From contig NZ_SDIF01000021.1 of assembly GCF_004122735.1 (NCBI RefSeq), positions 1 to 64,000 on the forward strand: a stretch of 64,000 nt of DNA, in the 5' to 3' direction. Positions 25,010 through 33,696 of the stretch are shown piece after piece. A model generated the notes under the pieces. It was not told the DNA's origin, searched no databases, and was given only the letters and a program-made list of their open reading frames with translations. Made by a program: the position numbers and the translations under genes. The DNA comes from Streptomyces sioyaensis (GTDB lineage Bacteria > Actinomycetota > Actinomycetes > Streptomycetales > Streptomycetaceae). Within the stretch, counting starts at the first letter, position 1, and every line of letters starts with the position of its first letter.

Positions 25010-26335
25010 TTGTCACCCGCACCCTCCACCCGCCCGGTGCCCGTCACCGAGCCGGGCCACAGACACTCCGGCCGGGAACAACGCCGCACCCTCATCGGCA
25101 CCGGCATCGGCAACGCGCTCGAATGGTACGACTGGCACGTCTACGGCATCTTCGCGCCGTTCTTCGCCCAGCAGTTCTTCAATCCGGACAACGAACTGTC
25201 GGCCTTGCTGTCCACACTGGCCATCTTCGCCGTGGGCTTCGCGATGCGGCCGATCGGCGCCTTCGTCTTCGGCCGGCTCGCGGACCGCAAGGGCCGGCGC
25301 CTGGCCATGCTGCTCTCGATCGGCATGGGGTCGGCGGGCAGCCTGGCGATAGGCCTTGCCCCCACCTACGCGAGCATCGGCGCCGTGGCCTCGCTCATTC
25401 TGCTCCTGGCCAGGCTCACCCAGGGCATGGCGCACGGCGGCGAACTGCCCTCTTCCCAGACCTACCTCGCCGAGACGGCCCCGCCCGAGCGCCGCGGCCG
25501 GTGGACCAGCGCCATCTACGTCTCCGGGGCCTGCGGCATGCTGATCGCCACCCTGCTGGGCGCCGGCCTCGCGGCCCTGTACGGCACGGAGGCCCTGGAG
25601 GCATGGGGCTGGCGGGTGCCGTTCGTCATCGGCGGACTGCTCGGCGTCTACGCCCTGTTCCTGCGGCGCAAACTCACCGAGACGCACGCCTTCAACAAGG
25701 AACGCACGTCCCGAAGTGCGGCACCGCAGCGCCCGTCCGTGCTGCGCGGCATGTGGCAGAACCGTGCTGCTGCCGGGCGGGTGATCGGCCTGACCGCAGG
25801 CTTCACGGTGACCTACCAGGCCTGGACCACTGCTGCTCCCACCTACGCCATCAGCGTGACGAAGCTGGACTCGACCGCAGTGCTGCTCGCCGAGGTGGTC
25901 GCACTCCTGATCTTCATCGTGGCGCTGCCGCTGTGCGGATCGCTGTCCGACCGGTTCGGACGCCGGCCCAACATGCTGATCTTCGTTCTGGGCATGGCCG
26001 TGCTCGCCTACCCCCTGCTGCTCCTGGCCCGAGCGGGCCGAGTCTGGCAGCTCGGCCTGGCCATGACCATCGCCCTGCTCTTCACCGCGATGTGCGCGTC
26101 CATCGCGCCCGCGATCTTCGCCGAACTGTTCCCCACCAACGTGCGTACCACCGGCACCGGCGTCCCCTACGCGATCGCCGTGGCACTCTTCGGCGGAACC
26201 ACCCCCTACCTTCAGACCTGGCTCGCCAGTCACCACGCACAGAACTACTTCACCGGCTACAACATCGCTCTGCTGCTGATCGGCGCCCTGGTCGTCCTCA
26301 CCGGCCCCGAGACGCGAGCCAAGCCACTGGAGTAG
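25010..26335 (+). CDS. MFS transporter, metabolite:H+ symporter (MHS) family
   Basis: A 441-residue inner-membrane symporter with 12 predicted helices. The TTG at 25010 is selected because GGAGG lies 6 bases upstream and the product starts just before the first helix (NALEWYDWHVYGIFAPFF). The MHS signature between helices 2 and 3 is GRLADRKGRRLAMLLS, and between helices 8 and 9 GSLSDRFGRRPNML. Relatives carry citrate, 2-oxoglutarate, shikimate, proline or betaine. It is the second gene after the M20 hydrolase and likely imports that enzyme's substrate. The spacer before it holds three 18-19 base repeats of GTCGCTCA(C/T)CTTG. Confidence 0.88.
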   Translation: MSPAPSTRPVPVTEPGHRHSGREQRRTLIGTGIGNALEWYDWHVYGIFAPFFAQQFFNPDNELSALLSTLAIFAVGFAMRPIGAFVFGRLADRKGRRLAMLLSIGMGSAGSLAIGLAPTYASIGAVASLILLLARLTQGMAHGGELPSSQTYLAETAPPERRGRWTSAIYVSGACGMLIATLLGAGLAALYGTEALEAWGWRVPFVIGGLLGVYALFLRRKLTETHAFNKERTSRSAAPQRPSVLRGMWQNRAAAGRVIGLTAGFTVTYQAWTTAAPTYAISVTKLDSTAVLLAEVVALLIFIVALPLCGSLSDRFGRRPNMLIFVLGMAVLAYPLLLLARAGRVWQLGLAMTIALLFTAMCASIAPAIFAELFPTNVRTTGTGVPYAIAVALFGGTTPYLQTWLASHHAQNYFTGYNIALLLIGALVVLTGPETRAKPLE

Positions 26336-26529
26336 GGCCCCAGCCGGACCAACGGCGGGCCGCGTCCTCATCACCGCCCCGGTCACCCCCCACCACAGGG
26401 CCCGAGACCCCCGGTACGCGCCGCGGGGTCGGCGCCGTCAGCCAAGTGCCGGCCCGCCGGGACAGTTCGTTCCCCGCCCGCAGCCCGTGAACTCCGCTCG
26501 GTTCAAGCGCCGTTGCCCGAGCGGTACCC

Positions 26530-26564
26530 GGCCCCGGCTGCCACCACCCGAGGTGGCCGGGGCC
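26530..26564. terminator. Hairpin between convergent MFS and TetR genes
   Basis: GGCCCCGG (26530-26537) pairs with CCGGGGCC (26557-26564), and inner CCACC (26541-26545) with GGTGG (26552-26556), with a 3-base bulge. The rest of the 411-base interval 26336-26746 shows no gene. Confidence 0.6.
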
Positions 26565-26746
26565 CCTCTCCGCACGGGGCTTTCCCACGAGGCATCGGGA
26601 GCCCCTTGCCTGTGGGCGTGCCGAGTCCAGGCCGGGTGCGAAGCCCGTCAACGGCTCGGTCGGCGCCACATCGGCTTTCGGGCTCGTGCAACAGCCGGCC
26701 GGATCCCGAAAGTCGTCGGGCAGCCCCCGTCACCATCCGGTCCCGG

Positions 26747-27379
26747 TCACCGTCCCGCACCGGCCGCCATGCGGCGTGCCACCTCGTGCACCGACTGGGC
26801 ATGCAGTTCGAACATCGCCCTCAAGTCGACGGCGTCGCCGGTGATCTCCCGCTGTACGAACAGGCCGTCGGCGCCCGCGATGGCGTATGTCGTGAGCGTG
26901 TGGATCCCGTCCTCGTCCAACTCGGGGAAGAGGGTCTGCAGCATCTCGGTGATCTTCTGGCGCGCGACTCCCCTGACCTGGAGGAACACGGTCCGGCCCC
27001 GGGGCTCGGTGGGCCGCCGCTCCAGGGCGAGCATGAGACCGAGGCGCAGGAAGTCGGGCGCGTCGACCAGTGACTTGGCCACGTTCGCGGCCATGACGGT
27101 GACCCGCTGCAGGGACGTACCCGTCTCCTCGCCCGGCAGTTCGACCGCGGCGAGCCAGCTGTCGAAGCTGCGCTCGATGACCGCGGCGATCAGGTCGTCC
27201 TTGTCCTTGAAATGCCAGTAGATCGAGCTCGCCGGCAGTCCGCACTTGGCGCTGACGGCCGCGATGGACGTTCCCTCGTACCCGCGCTCACCCGCGATCT
27301 CCACGGCGGCGTCGAGGATGCGCTGCCGCGACTCCAATCCGTTCGCCCGCTTCCGGCGCGTCGTGTGGGGCCTGGTCAT
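26747..27379 (-). CDS. TetR-family transcriptional regulator of the meta-cleavage genes
   Basis: 210 residues; AGGAGGGAAG precedes the ATG at 27379. The HTH (~18-62) reads RQRILDAAVEIAGERGYEG and ends with the recognition segment GLPASSIYWHFKDKDDLIAA. The C-terminal helical domain (~75-205) has DAPDFLRLGLMLALERR and a TetR_C-type ending. It is divergent from the hydrolase-dioxygenase genes with a 34-bp dyad 54-87 bases upstream of its start, so it most likely represses both itself and the divergent unit. The inducer may be a pathway intermediate; this is not shown by sequence. Confidence 0.88.
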   Translation of the reverse strand: MTRPHTTRRKRANGLESRQRILDAAVEIAGERGYEGTSIAAVSAKCGLPASSIYWHFKDKDDLIAAVIERSFDSWLAAVELPGEETGTSLQRVTVMAANVAKSLVDAPDFLRLGLMLALERRPTEPRGRTVFLQVRGVARQKITEMLQTLFPELDEDGIHTLTTYAIAGADGLFVQREITGDAVDLRAMFELHAQSVHEVARRMAAGAGR

Positions 27380-27432
27380 GGCACTTCCCTCCTGGTGCGC
27401 CGGGCCTTGACCGTATCCGGCGTCGAGCTTAG

Positions 27433-27466
27433 TGTAGCGTTCATTCCAATTGGAGTGACCGCTACA
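27433..27466. promoter_or_regulatory. 34-bp TetR operator
   Basis: The dyad is centred at 27449.5: outer arms TGTAGCG / CGCTACA, inner core TCCAATTGGA, with 15 of 17 base pairs symmetric. It lies between the divergent tetR and the hydrolase-dioxygenase genes. Assignment to this TetR protein rests on position. Confidence 0.7.
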
Positions 27467-27822
27467 GTAAGTGGCGAGCCGGCCGGCGACCGTGAGGTGG
27501 CCGGCGCGAGAAGCCGGCGCCGGAAGCGGCGCCGGAGACGAATGCGTACGACGGTGGCGGTGATCGGGTACCCCGCGGGGTGACCGCTCCAGCTGGGCAT
27601 GGCCCCGGGACCGTTGTCCTGGAGCGCGATGCCGAGGTTTCTTCCCGTGCCCGGTCCGTCTCAACGGCGTCCGGCAGCTGGATTCCCCAGCCGTGGACGA
27701 CCAGGGACGGCGCCCCGCTGCCCTGGATGACCGCCCGCCGTGCGACCGCCTTCGCCCTGCGCGCCCACGCCGGCCGCCGCACTCCGCCCGACCGTGACCA
27801 CCGCCCAGTAAGGACCGACACC
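27467..27822 (+). other. Long leader upstream of the meta-cleavage hydrolase
   Basis: 356 bases between the operator and the first structural gene with no convincing gene. The codon pattern is weak in all frames. It may be untranslated leader or eroded sequence. Confidence 0.5.
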
Positions 27823-28686
27823 ATGACCCCGCAGACCGACCTGCCGACGATGCAGGAGACGACGTACGACATCGGCGGAAAGAAGATCTTCGCTGCGGAG
27901 GCGGGTGACGGCCCGCCCGTGCTCCTGCTGCACGGCGGCGGCCCCGGCGCCTCCGGCGTATCCAACTACGCCCGCAACATTGCCGAGTTGGCCAAGGAGT
28001 ACCGGGTCATCGTGCCCGATCTGCCCGGCTACGGGCGCAGCACCAAGGGCGTCGACGGTACCGATCCGTTCGGCTACCTGGCCGACGGCATCCGCGGCCT
28101 GTTGGACGAACTCGGCCTGGAGAAGACCCATCTGGTCGGCAACTCCTACGGCGGCGCCTGCGCCCTGCGGCTGGCCCTGGACACCCCCGACCGGGTCGAC
28201 CGCATGGTGCTGATGGGCCCCGGCGGGGTCGGCAACACCCGTGCCCTGCCCACTCCCGGGCTCAACAACCTGCTGGGCTACTACACCGGCGACGGACCCT
28301 CGCGGCTGAAGCTGGAGAAGTTCATCCGCAACTACCTCGTCTTCAACGCCGCGGAGGTCCCGGACTCCGCCATCGAGGAGCGCTACCAGGCCAGCATCGA
28401 CCCCGAGGTGATCGCCTCTCCGCCGCTGCAACGCCCCGCCGGGCTGCGCACCTTGTGGAAGATGGACTTCACCCGCGACCCGCGCCTGAGCAAGCTGCCC
28501 GTGCCCACTCTCGTCCTGTGGGGCGCGGAGGACAAGGTCAACCGGCCGTCCGGCGGCCGGATGCTGGCTGACCGCATGCCCAACTGCGATCTGTACCTCG
28601 CCGCCAACACCGGACACTGGGTGCAGTTCGAGCGCACCGACCTGTTCAACCGCCTGTGCGCCGACTTCCTGGCCGGCCGCCGATGA
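27823..28686 (+). CDS. Meta-cleavage product hydrolase (alpha/beta hydrolase, BphD/MhpC/HsaD type)
   Basis: 287 residues. It hydrolyses the C-C bond of the ring-opened product of extradiol cleavage to 2-hydroxypenta-2,4-dienoate and a carboxylic acid. The oxyanion/entrance motif LLHGGGPGASGVSN is the hallmark of this subgroup; the nucleophile is Ser108 in GNSYGG, with Asp in WGAEDKVN and His in TGHWVQFE completing the triad. AAGGA precedes the ATG, and the stop overlaps the dioxygenase start. It is first in the TetR-controlled unit. The acid released, and thus the aromatic substrate, cannot be read from sequence. Confidence 0.9.
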   Translation: MTPQTDLPTMQETTYDIGGKKIFAAEAGDGPPVLLLHGGGPGASGVSNYARNIAELAKEYRVIVPDLPGYGRSTKGVDGTDPFGYLADGIRGLLDELGLEKTHLVGNSYGGACALRLALDTPDRVDRMVLMGPGGVGNTRALPTPGLNNLLGYYTGDGPSRLKLEKFIRNYLVFNAAEVPDSAIEERYQASIDPEVIASPPLQRPAGLRTLWKMDFTRDPRLSKLPVPTLVLWGAEDKVNRPSGGRMLADRMPNCDLYLAANTGHWVQFERTDLFNRLCADFLAGRR

Positions 28687-29696
28687 CCACACATGACGCC
28701 CCGTCCGTCTTCGGTGCCGTCCACCTCGGATACGTCGTCATCGAGAGCAACCGCTTCGCCGACTGGCGCCGCTTCGGCACCGATGCCATCGGCATGCACC
28801 ACGAGGCCCTCTCCCGCAACCTGATGCGCTTCCGCCTCGACGAACAGGAATGCCGCTTCCTGCTCCGGCGTGGCCCCACCGAGGACGTCGTCGCGACCGG
28901 CTGGCACGTCGACGACCACGCCACCTTCGAACGCATCGAGGCCCGCATCCGCGCCCACGGCGTCCCCCTCACCGTCGGCACCGACGAGGAGGCCGCCCTG
29001 CGCGGTGTCGAGCGCCTGCTGCGTTTCCCCGGCCCCAAGGGCATCACACAGGAGATCTACACCACCCCGGCGACGTCGGCCGAGCCGCTGCGCATGCTCG
29101 CCTCAGGCTTCGTCACCGGCGAGGGCGGCATGGGTCACATCGCGCTGACCTCCACCAAGCCGGCGCAGACTCGGGCCTACTTCCACACCGTCTTCGACGC
29201 CCGCCTGACCGACTACATCGACGAGACCTTCAGCGGCGTCAAGTTCAAGATCCGCTTCCTGCGCGTCAACGAACGCCACCACTCCATCGCGGTCGCCGCT
29301 GCCCGCGGTCTGCCGATCGATGCGGTCCGCACCCGGGTGCAGCACGTCAACATCCAGGCCGCCACCCTCGACGATGTGGCCCAGAGCTACCAGCGGGTGC
29401 ACGAACTCGGCTTCGACATGGCCCTGTCCGTCGGCCAGCACACCAACGACAAGGAACTCTCCTACTACGCCCGCACCCCGTCGGGCTTCGAGTGGGAGGT
29501 CGGCTGGAACCCCGTCGTCGTCGACGAGTCCACCTGGGAGCCCACCACTCACCAGGGCATCAGCATCTGGGGCCACCTCCCGGTCGGCCGGACCATCATC
29601 GACAAACTCGCCCAGTTCCGGGACGGGGCCCGCTCCCTGGGCCGCCCGGAGAGCACGGTTCCGTCGCTGAGCGGCGCAGGCATTCCCGGCGACTGA
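28683..29696 (+). CDS. Extradiol ring-cleavage dioxygenase (type I, BphC/HsaC-like)
   Basis: A 337-residue VOC-fold Fe(II) enzyme that opens a catechol adjacent to its hydroxyls. Two repeated VOC domains; the C-terminal one carries the metal ligands His152 (MGHIAL), His221 (VQHVNIQ) and Glu272 (FEWEVG), and the catalytic His200, His253 and Tyr262 (SYYARTPSG), all matching the BphC set. Overlap with the hydrolase stop shows coupled translation. Substrate range among biphenyl-, steroid- or alkyl-catechols is open; no ring hydroxylase gene is nearby. Confidence 0.9.
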   Translation: MTTHDAPSVFGAVHLGYVVIESNRFADWRRFGTDAIGMHHEALSRNLMRFRLDEQECRFLLRRGPTEDVVATGWHVDDHATFERIEARIRAHGVPLTVGTDEEAALRGVERLLRFPGPKGITQEIYTTPATSAEPLRMLASGFVTGEGGMGHIALTSTKPAQTRAYFHTVFDARLTDYIDETFSGVKFKIRFLRVNERHHSIAVAAARGLPIDAVRTRVQHVNIQAATLDDVAQSYQRVHELGFDMALSVGQHTNDKELSYYARTPSGFEWEVGWNPVVVDESTWEPTTHQGISIWGHLPVGRTIIDKLAQFRDGARSLGRPESTVPSLSGAGIPGD

Positions 29697-29771
29697 CACG
29701 CAGTCGCTCACCGCGCCGGTCCAGGTGCCGAAGGCCGACAGCCGGGGCGATCCGGTGAGCTCATCGCCCGA

Positions 29772-30521
29772 TCAGGTGCCGGAGCGCAACGCACGGGACA
29801 GTCCCAACGCGGCGGTCCGTACCGCCGGAGCGAGCTGGGCGGGCCGGAAGCGGCTGCGGGGCACGGCGACCGACAGCGCCGCCACCGCCACCGGCCCGTC
29901 GAAGACGGGTGCCGCGATGCAGCTGACGCCCAGGGCGGCCTCTTCCTCCTCGTAGGCCAGGCCCGCAACCTGAGCCTGCTCGATGGCGGTGCGCAGCCGC
30001 TCCGGATCGGTGACCGAGTGCGGCGTGAGGCGGGGGAGGGGCGTGTCCAGCACCTCCTCCGCCAGCTCAGCGCCGGAGAAGGCCAACAGCGCCTTGCCGA
30101 CGCCCGTGCAGGTCAGGGGAAGCCGACCGCCGATCCGGGAGGGGAGCCGCAGGGCGCCGTGGCCGTGGATGCGCTCCACATAGACCACCTCGTGGCCTTC
30201 GCGCACCCCCAGATGGACGGTCTCGTGCGTGGCCTCGAACAGGTCCTGCAGAAAAGGCAGGGCAGCCTCGCGCAGATCATGCCGGCGTGGCACGAGCGAA
30301 CCCAGTTCGAAGAGCTTGCCGCCGAGCCGGTAGCTCTCCGCATCGCGTTCGAGCAGACCGAGCCGGACCAGTTCGCCACACAGCCGGAACGCCGTGGTCT
30401 TGGTCAGACCTGCACGCTCAGAGAGTTCTGTGAGGCGGAACATACCGCCGTCCGGCCGGAAGCAATCCAGGATCGCCATTGCCTTGTCCAGCATGTTTCC
30501 CTGAGCGCTGTTCCGTGTCAT
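29772..30521 (-). CDS. IclR-family transcriptional regulator
   Basis: 249 residues. The winged HTH (~8-65) contains KAMAILDCFRPDGGMFRLTE and GLTKTTAFRLCGELVRLGLL. The effector domain (~80-245) has the usual HLGVREGHEVVYVERIHG, CTGVGKALLAF and GVSCIAAPVFDG signatures. It sits between the two halves of the meta-cleavage pathway, divergent from the hydratase-dehydrogenase-aldolase unit; a dyad spans its start codon. IclR proteins commonly control aromatic catabolism, as activators or repressors. It probably governs the downstream three-gene unit and itself. Confidence 0.9.
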   Translation of the reverse strand: MTRNSAQGNMLDKAMAILDCFRPDGGMFRLTELSERAGLTKTTAFRLCGELVRLGLLERDAESYRLGGKLFELGSLVPRRHDLREAALPFLQDLFEATHETVHLGVREGHEVVYVERIHGHGALRLPSRIGGRLPLTCTGVGKALLAFSGAELAEEVLDTPLPRLTPHSVTDPERLRTAIEQAQVAGLAYEEEEAALGVSCIAAPVFDGPVAVAALSVAVPRSRFRPAQLAPAVRTAALGLSRALRSGT

Positions 30522-30527
30522 GGAACA
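30509..30527. promoter_or_regulatory. IclR candidate operator over the iclR start codon
   Basis: TGTTCC-N7-GGAACA (30509-30527) is symmetric and spans the regulator's ATG (30519-30521), in the divergent promoter zone. A TATACC-like hexamer lies about 30 bases on toward the hydratase unit. Confidence 0.6.
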
Positions 30528-30657
30528 TATTTTGCCGTCCTTCGCGAGGTGCGCCTATACCTGGCATGCGTCGCCTGCGTCTCATGCGTCGCCTCGACGG
30601 TCGGCACGCCCGTACCGCCCCCCACACCAGTTCCGCTCCCTTCCGGAGGTAACCCGC

Positions 30658-30708
30658 ATGCCCATCCCACAGCCCCTTCGCACCGCTCCGGACAGGGGCG
30701 AAGCATGA
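30658..30708 (+). CDS. Candidate 16-residue leader peptide coupled to the hydratase
   Basis: An ATG at 30658 preceded by GGAGGT (30645-30650, 7-base spacing), the best ribosome site of this unit, opens a short frame [16 protein letters not shown]. Its TGA overlaps the hydratase ATG (ATGA at 30705-30708). The hydratase itself has only a weak AGGGGCG site. The arrangement suggests translation of the leader delivers ribosomes to the operon. It could also be chance; no attenuator hairpin was seen. Confidence 0.45.
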   Translation: MPIPQPLRTAPDRGEA

Positions 30709-31526
30709 ACGCCCACGACTCCGCCGGTGCGGTGGCGGAGGCGGCGGCCGTCCTGGCCGAAGCCGCCCGCACCGGCGTCCCGTGCCGTCCGGTGCGTGAT
30801 CTGCTGCCCGAGGCGGACAGCGAGGCCGCCTACGCGGTGCAGCGGCTGAACGTCGAGCGAGGCATCGCCGCCGGACGGCGCCTGGCAGGCCGGAAGATCG
30901 GCCTGACCTCGCCCGCCGTGCAACGCCAACTCGGCGTCGACCAGCCCGACTTCGGCGCCCTGTTCGCCGACATGGCGGTGCCCGAGGGGCAGCCGATCGC
31001 CCCCGGCCGGCTGTTGCAGCCGAAGATCGAGGCGGAGGTCGCCCTGGTGCTCGGCGCGGACCTGCCGCACCGGGACCCGACCGTCGCCGACCTGCTGCGT
31101 GCCACGGCGTTCGCCCTGCCCGCGCTGGAGGTCGTCGACAGCCGCATCGCCGACTGGGACATCAGCATCGTCGACACGGTCGCCGACAACGCCTCCTGCG
31201 GCCTGTTCGTCCTCGGCGGCACCCCCGTACCGCTGGACCGGGTCGAGCTGCGCGACGTACGGATGACCCTGACCAGGAACGGCGAGACCGTCTCACGGGG
31301 CACCGGCGCCGACTGCCTGGGCAGCCCGCTCACCGCCGCCCTCTGGCTCGCCGCCACGCTCGCCGGCCTGGGCGAGCCGCTGCGGGCCGGCGACATCGTC
31401 CTGACCGGCGCCCTCGGCCCGATGGCCGTCGCCGCCGAAGGGGACGAGTTCACCGCCCACATCGAAGGACTCGGCACGGTCACCACCGCGTTCGCCGCCC
31501 CCGCCACGGAAGGAACCGGAGCATGA
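30705..31526 (+). CDS. mhpD: 2-hydroxypenta-2,4-dienoate hydratase (2-keto-4-pentenoate hydratase)
   Basis: 273 residues of the FAH-related hydratase family. It adds water to 2-hydroxypentadienoate to give 4-hydroxy-2-oxovalerate. Recognisable blocks are [35 protein letters not shown] with the divalent-metal Glu pair, [16 protein letters not shown] and VLTGALGPM near the end. The stop overlaps the dehydrogenase ATG. It is the first enzyme of the three-gene lower pathway under the IclR regulator. Oxaloacetate or other beta-keto decarboxylases share the fold, but the operon context is decisive. Confidence 0.9.
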   Translation: MNAHDSAGAVAEAAAVLAEAARTGVPCRPVRDLLPEADSEAAYAVQRLNVERGIAAGRRLAGRKIGLTSPAVQRQLGVDQPDFGALFADMAVPEGQPIAPGRLLQPKIEAEVALVLGADLPHRDPTVADLLRATAFALPALEVVDSRIADWDISIVDTVADNASCGLFVLGGTPVPLDRVELRDVRMTLTRNGETVSRGTGADCLGSPLTAALWLAATLAGLGEPLRAGDIVLTGALGPMAVAAEGDEFTAHIEGLGTVTTAFAAPATEGTGA

Positions 31527-32470
31527 CCACGAAGGCCGCCGTCATCGGCTCGGGCAACATCGGCACCGACCTCATGATCAAGATTCTGCGGCTCTCCGAC
31601 TCTTTGGAGATCGCCGCCATGGCCGGCATCGACCCCGACTCCGACGGCCTGGCCCGCGCCCGACGGCTGAAGGTCGCGACCACCCACAAGGGCGTGGACG
31701 GCCTGGTCGAGCTGGACGAGTTCGCGGACGTGTCCCTCGTCTTCGACGCCACATCCGCCGGCGCGCACCGGCGCCACAACGAGGTCCTGCACCGACTGGG
31801 CCGCTCGGTCGTCGACCTCACCCCTGCCGCGCTCGGCCCGTACGTCGTGCCGCCGGTCAACGGCGACGCCCACCTGCACGCGCCCAACGTCAACATGGTC
31901 ACCTGCGGCGGGCAGGCCACCATCCCCATCGTGGCCGCCGTCGCGGCCGTGACCCCGGTCCACTACGCAGAGATCGTCGCCTCCATCTCCTCCCGTTCGG
32001 CGGGCCCCGGCACGCGGGCCAACCTCGACGAATTCATCGAGACCACCTCGTCGGCCATCGAGCAGGTCGGCGGCGCGGCCCGCGGCAAGGCCATCATCAT
32101 CCTCAACTCCGCCGAACCGCCCCTCATCATGCGGGACACCGTGCACTGCCTCATCGGTGACTGCGACGACGCCGCGGTGACCGCCTCCGTGGCGGAGATG
32201 GCCGCGCGCGTCCAGACGTACGTCCCCGGCTATCGCCTCAAGCAGAAGGTGCAGTTCGAACGCGTCGCCGTCGACAGCCCACTGCGCTCCCTGCTGCCGG
32301 CCGCCTCCCGGTCCGGCCAGGCCGCCAAGGTGTCGGTGTTCCTCGAAGTGGAGGGCGCCGCCCACTACCTGCCCGCCTACGCCGGCAACCTCGACATCAT
32401 GACCTCGGCCGCCCTGCGCACCGCCGAGCGCATGGCCGCCCACCGCACCACGAAGGTGGTCTCCCGATGA
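31523..32470 (+). CDS. mhpF: Acetaldehyde dehydrogenase (acylating)
   Basis: 315 residues, DmpF/BphJ/MhpF type: oxidises the acetaldehyde released by the aldolase to acetyl-CoA with NAD+ and CoA. The Rossmann loop GSGNIGTDL (9-17) and the catalytic Cys128 in [12 protein letters not shown] are intact; [16 protein letters not shown] and [16 protein letters not shown] are family-specific. The gene overlaps the hydratase at its start and the aldolase at its end by 4 bases each, as needed for the channelling aldolase-dehydrogenase complex. Confidence 0.94.
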   Translation: MTTKAAVIGSGNIGTDLMIKILRLSDSLEIAAMAGIDPDSDGLARARRLKVATTHKGVDGLVELDEFADVSLVFDATSAGAHRRHNEVLHRLGRSVVDLTPAALGPYVVPPVNGDAHLHAPNVNMVTCGGQATIPIVAAVAAVTPVHYAEIVASISSRSAGPGTRANLDEFIETTSSAIEQVGGAARGKAIIILNSAEPPLIMRDTVHCLIGDCDDAAVTASVAEMAARVQTYVPGYRLKQKVQFERVAVDSPLRSLLPAASRSGQAAKVSVFLEVEGAAHYLPAYAGNLDIMTSAALRTAERMAAHRTTKVVSR

Positions 32471-33498
32471 CCGCACCCCAGCCGAACACCCTGTACGTGC
32501 AGGACGTGACCCTCAGGGACGGCATGCACGCCGTCCGCCACCGCTACACCGTCGAGCAGGCCCGCACCATCGCCGGCGCACTCGACGCCGCGGGAGTCGC
32601 CGCGATCGAGATCGCCCACGGCGACGGCCTGGCCGGCTCCAGCATCACCTACGGCGTCGGCGCCCACACGGACTGGGAGTGGATCGAGGCCGTCTGCGAC
32701 GCCGTGACCCACGCGGTGCCCACCACCCTGCTCCTGCCCGGCATCGGCACCCTGCACGACCTGCGCCGCGCACATGCGCTCGGCATCCGCTCGGTACGCG
32801 TCGCCACCCACTGCACCGAGGCCGACATCTCCGCCCAGTACATCGCCGCCGCCCGCGACCTGGGCATGGACGTGGCCGGCTTCCTGATGATGTCCCACAT
32901 GGCCGACCCCGCCGAACTGGCACAGCAGGCGAGGTTGATGGAGTCCTACGGCGCGCACTGCGTCTACGTCACCGACTCCGGCGGCCACCTCACCATGGAC
33001 GGCGTACGCGACCGCGTCCGCGCCTACCGCGACGTCCTCGATCCGTCCACCGAGCTGGGAATCCACGCCCACCACAACCTCGGGCTCGGCGTGGCCAACT
33101 CGGTCGTCGCCGTCGAGAACGGCGTCACCCGCGTCGACGCCTCCCTCGCCGGCCAGGGAGCCGGAGCCGGCAACTGCCCCCTGGAAGCGTTCGTCGCGGT
33201 CGCCGACCTGATGGGCTGGGAGCCCGGCTGCGACCTGTTCCCCCTGATGGACACCGCCGACGACGTCGTACGCCCCCTCCAGGACCGCGAGGTGCGGGTC
33301 GACCGCGAGACCCTCAGCCTCGGCTACGCCGGCGTGTACTCCAGCTTCCTGCGCCATGCCGAGACGGCCGCCCGCCACTACGGTATCGACGCCCGCGCCA
33401 TCCTCATCGAGGTCGGCCGCCGCAACCTGGTCGGCGGCCAGGAAGACATGATCACCGACATCGCCCTCGACCTCGCCGCAGCCCGCACCACCGCCTGA
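32467..33498 (+). CDS. mhpE: 4-hydroxy-2-oxovalerate aldolase
   Basis: A 343-residue DmpG/BphI-type class II aldolase producing pyruvate and acetaldehyde. The HMGL-like barrel carries [12 protein letters not shown] with catalytic Arg17, metal Asp18 and base His21, and the metal pair His200/His202 in [29 protein letters not shown] and the C-terminal communication domain follow. It forms a channelling complex with the preceding dehydrogenase. It closes the operon; a 15-bp-stem terminator lies 157 bases downstream. Confidence 0.94.
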   Translation: MTAPQPNTLYVQDVTLRDGMHAVRHRYTVEQARTIAGALDAAGVAAIEIAHGDGLAGSSITYGVGAHTDWEWIEAVCDAVTHAVPTTLLLPGIGTLHDLRRAHALGIRSVRVATHCTEADISAQYIAAARDLGMDVAGFLMMSHMADPAELAQQARLMESYGAHCVYVTDSGGHLTMDGVRDRVRAYRDVLDPSTELGIHAHHNLGLGVANSVVAVENGVTRVDASLAGQGAGAGNCPLEAFVAVADLMGWEPGCDLFPLMDTADDVVRPLQDREVRVDRETLSLGYAGVYSSFLRHAETAARHYGIDARAILIEVGRRNLVGGQEDMITDIALDLAAARTTA

Positions 33499-33654
33499 CC
33501 CGAAAGCCGCACGCGGTCGGTTGAGGCCGAGCCGGAAGCAGGGATCCACCAGTCAACGGCCGTCCCAGGACCTGGATTCTGCCGGCCGAGCGGGATCAGC
33601 GGCCGGCACAAGCAGAGCGGGGGCCACAACCCCCTTGGCGCCGCCCTCCAGATC

Positions 33655-33692
33655 TGCGTGGCCCGGCGGTTCCCGCACCGCCGGGCCACGCA
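33655..33692. terminator. Bidirectional terminator between aldolase and SnoaL-like genes
   Basis: A perfect 15-bp stem TGCGTGGCCCGGCGG / CCGCCGGGCCACGCA with loop TTCCCGCA lies between convergent stops. Confidence 0.88.
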
Positions 33693-33696
33693 CGGG

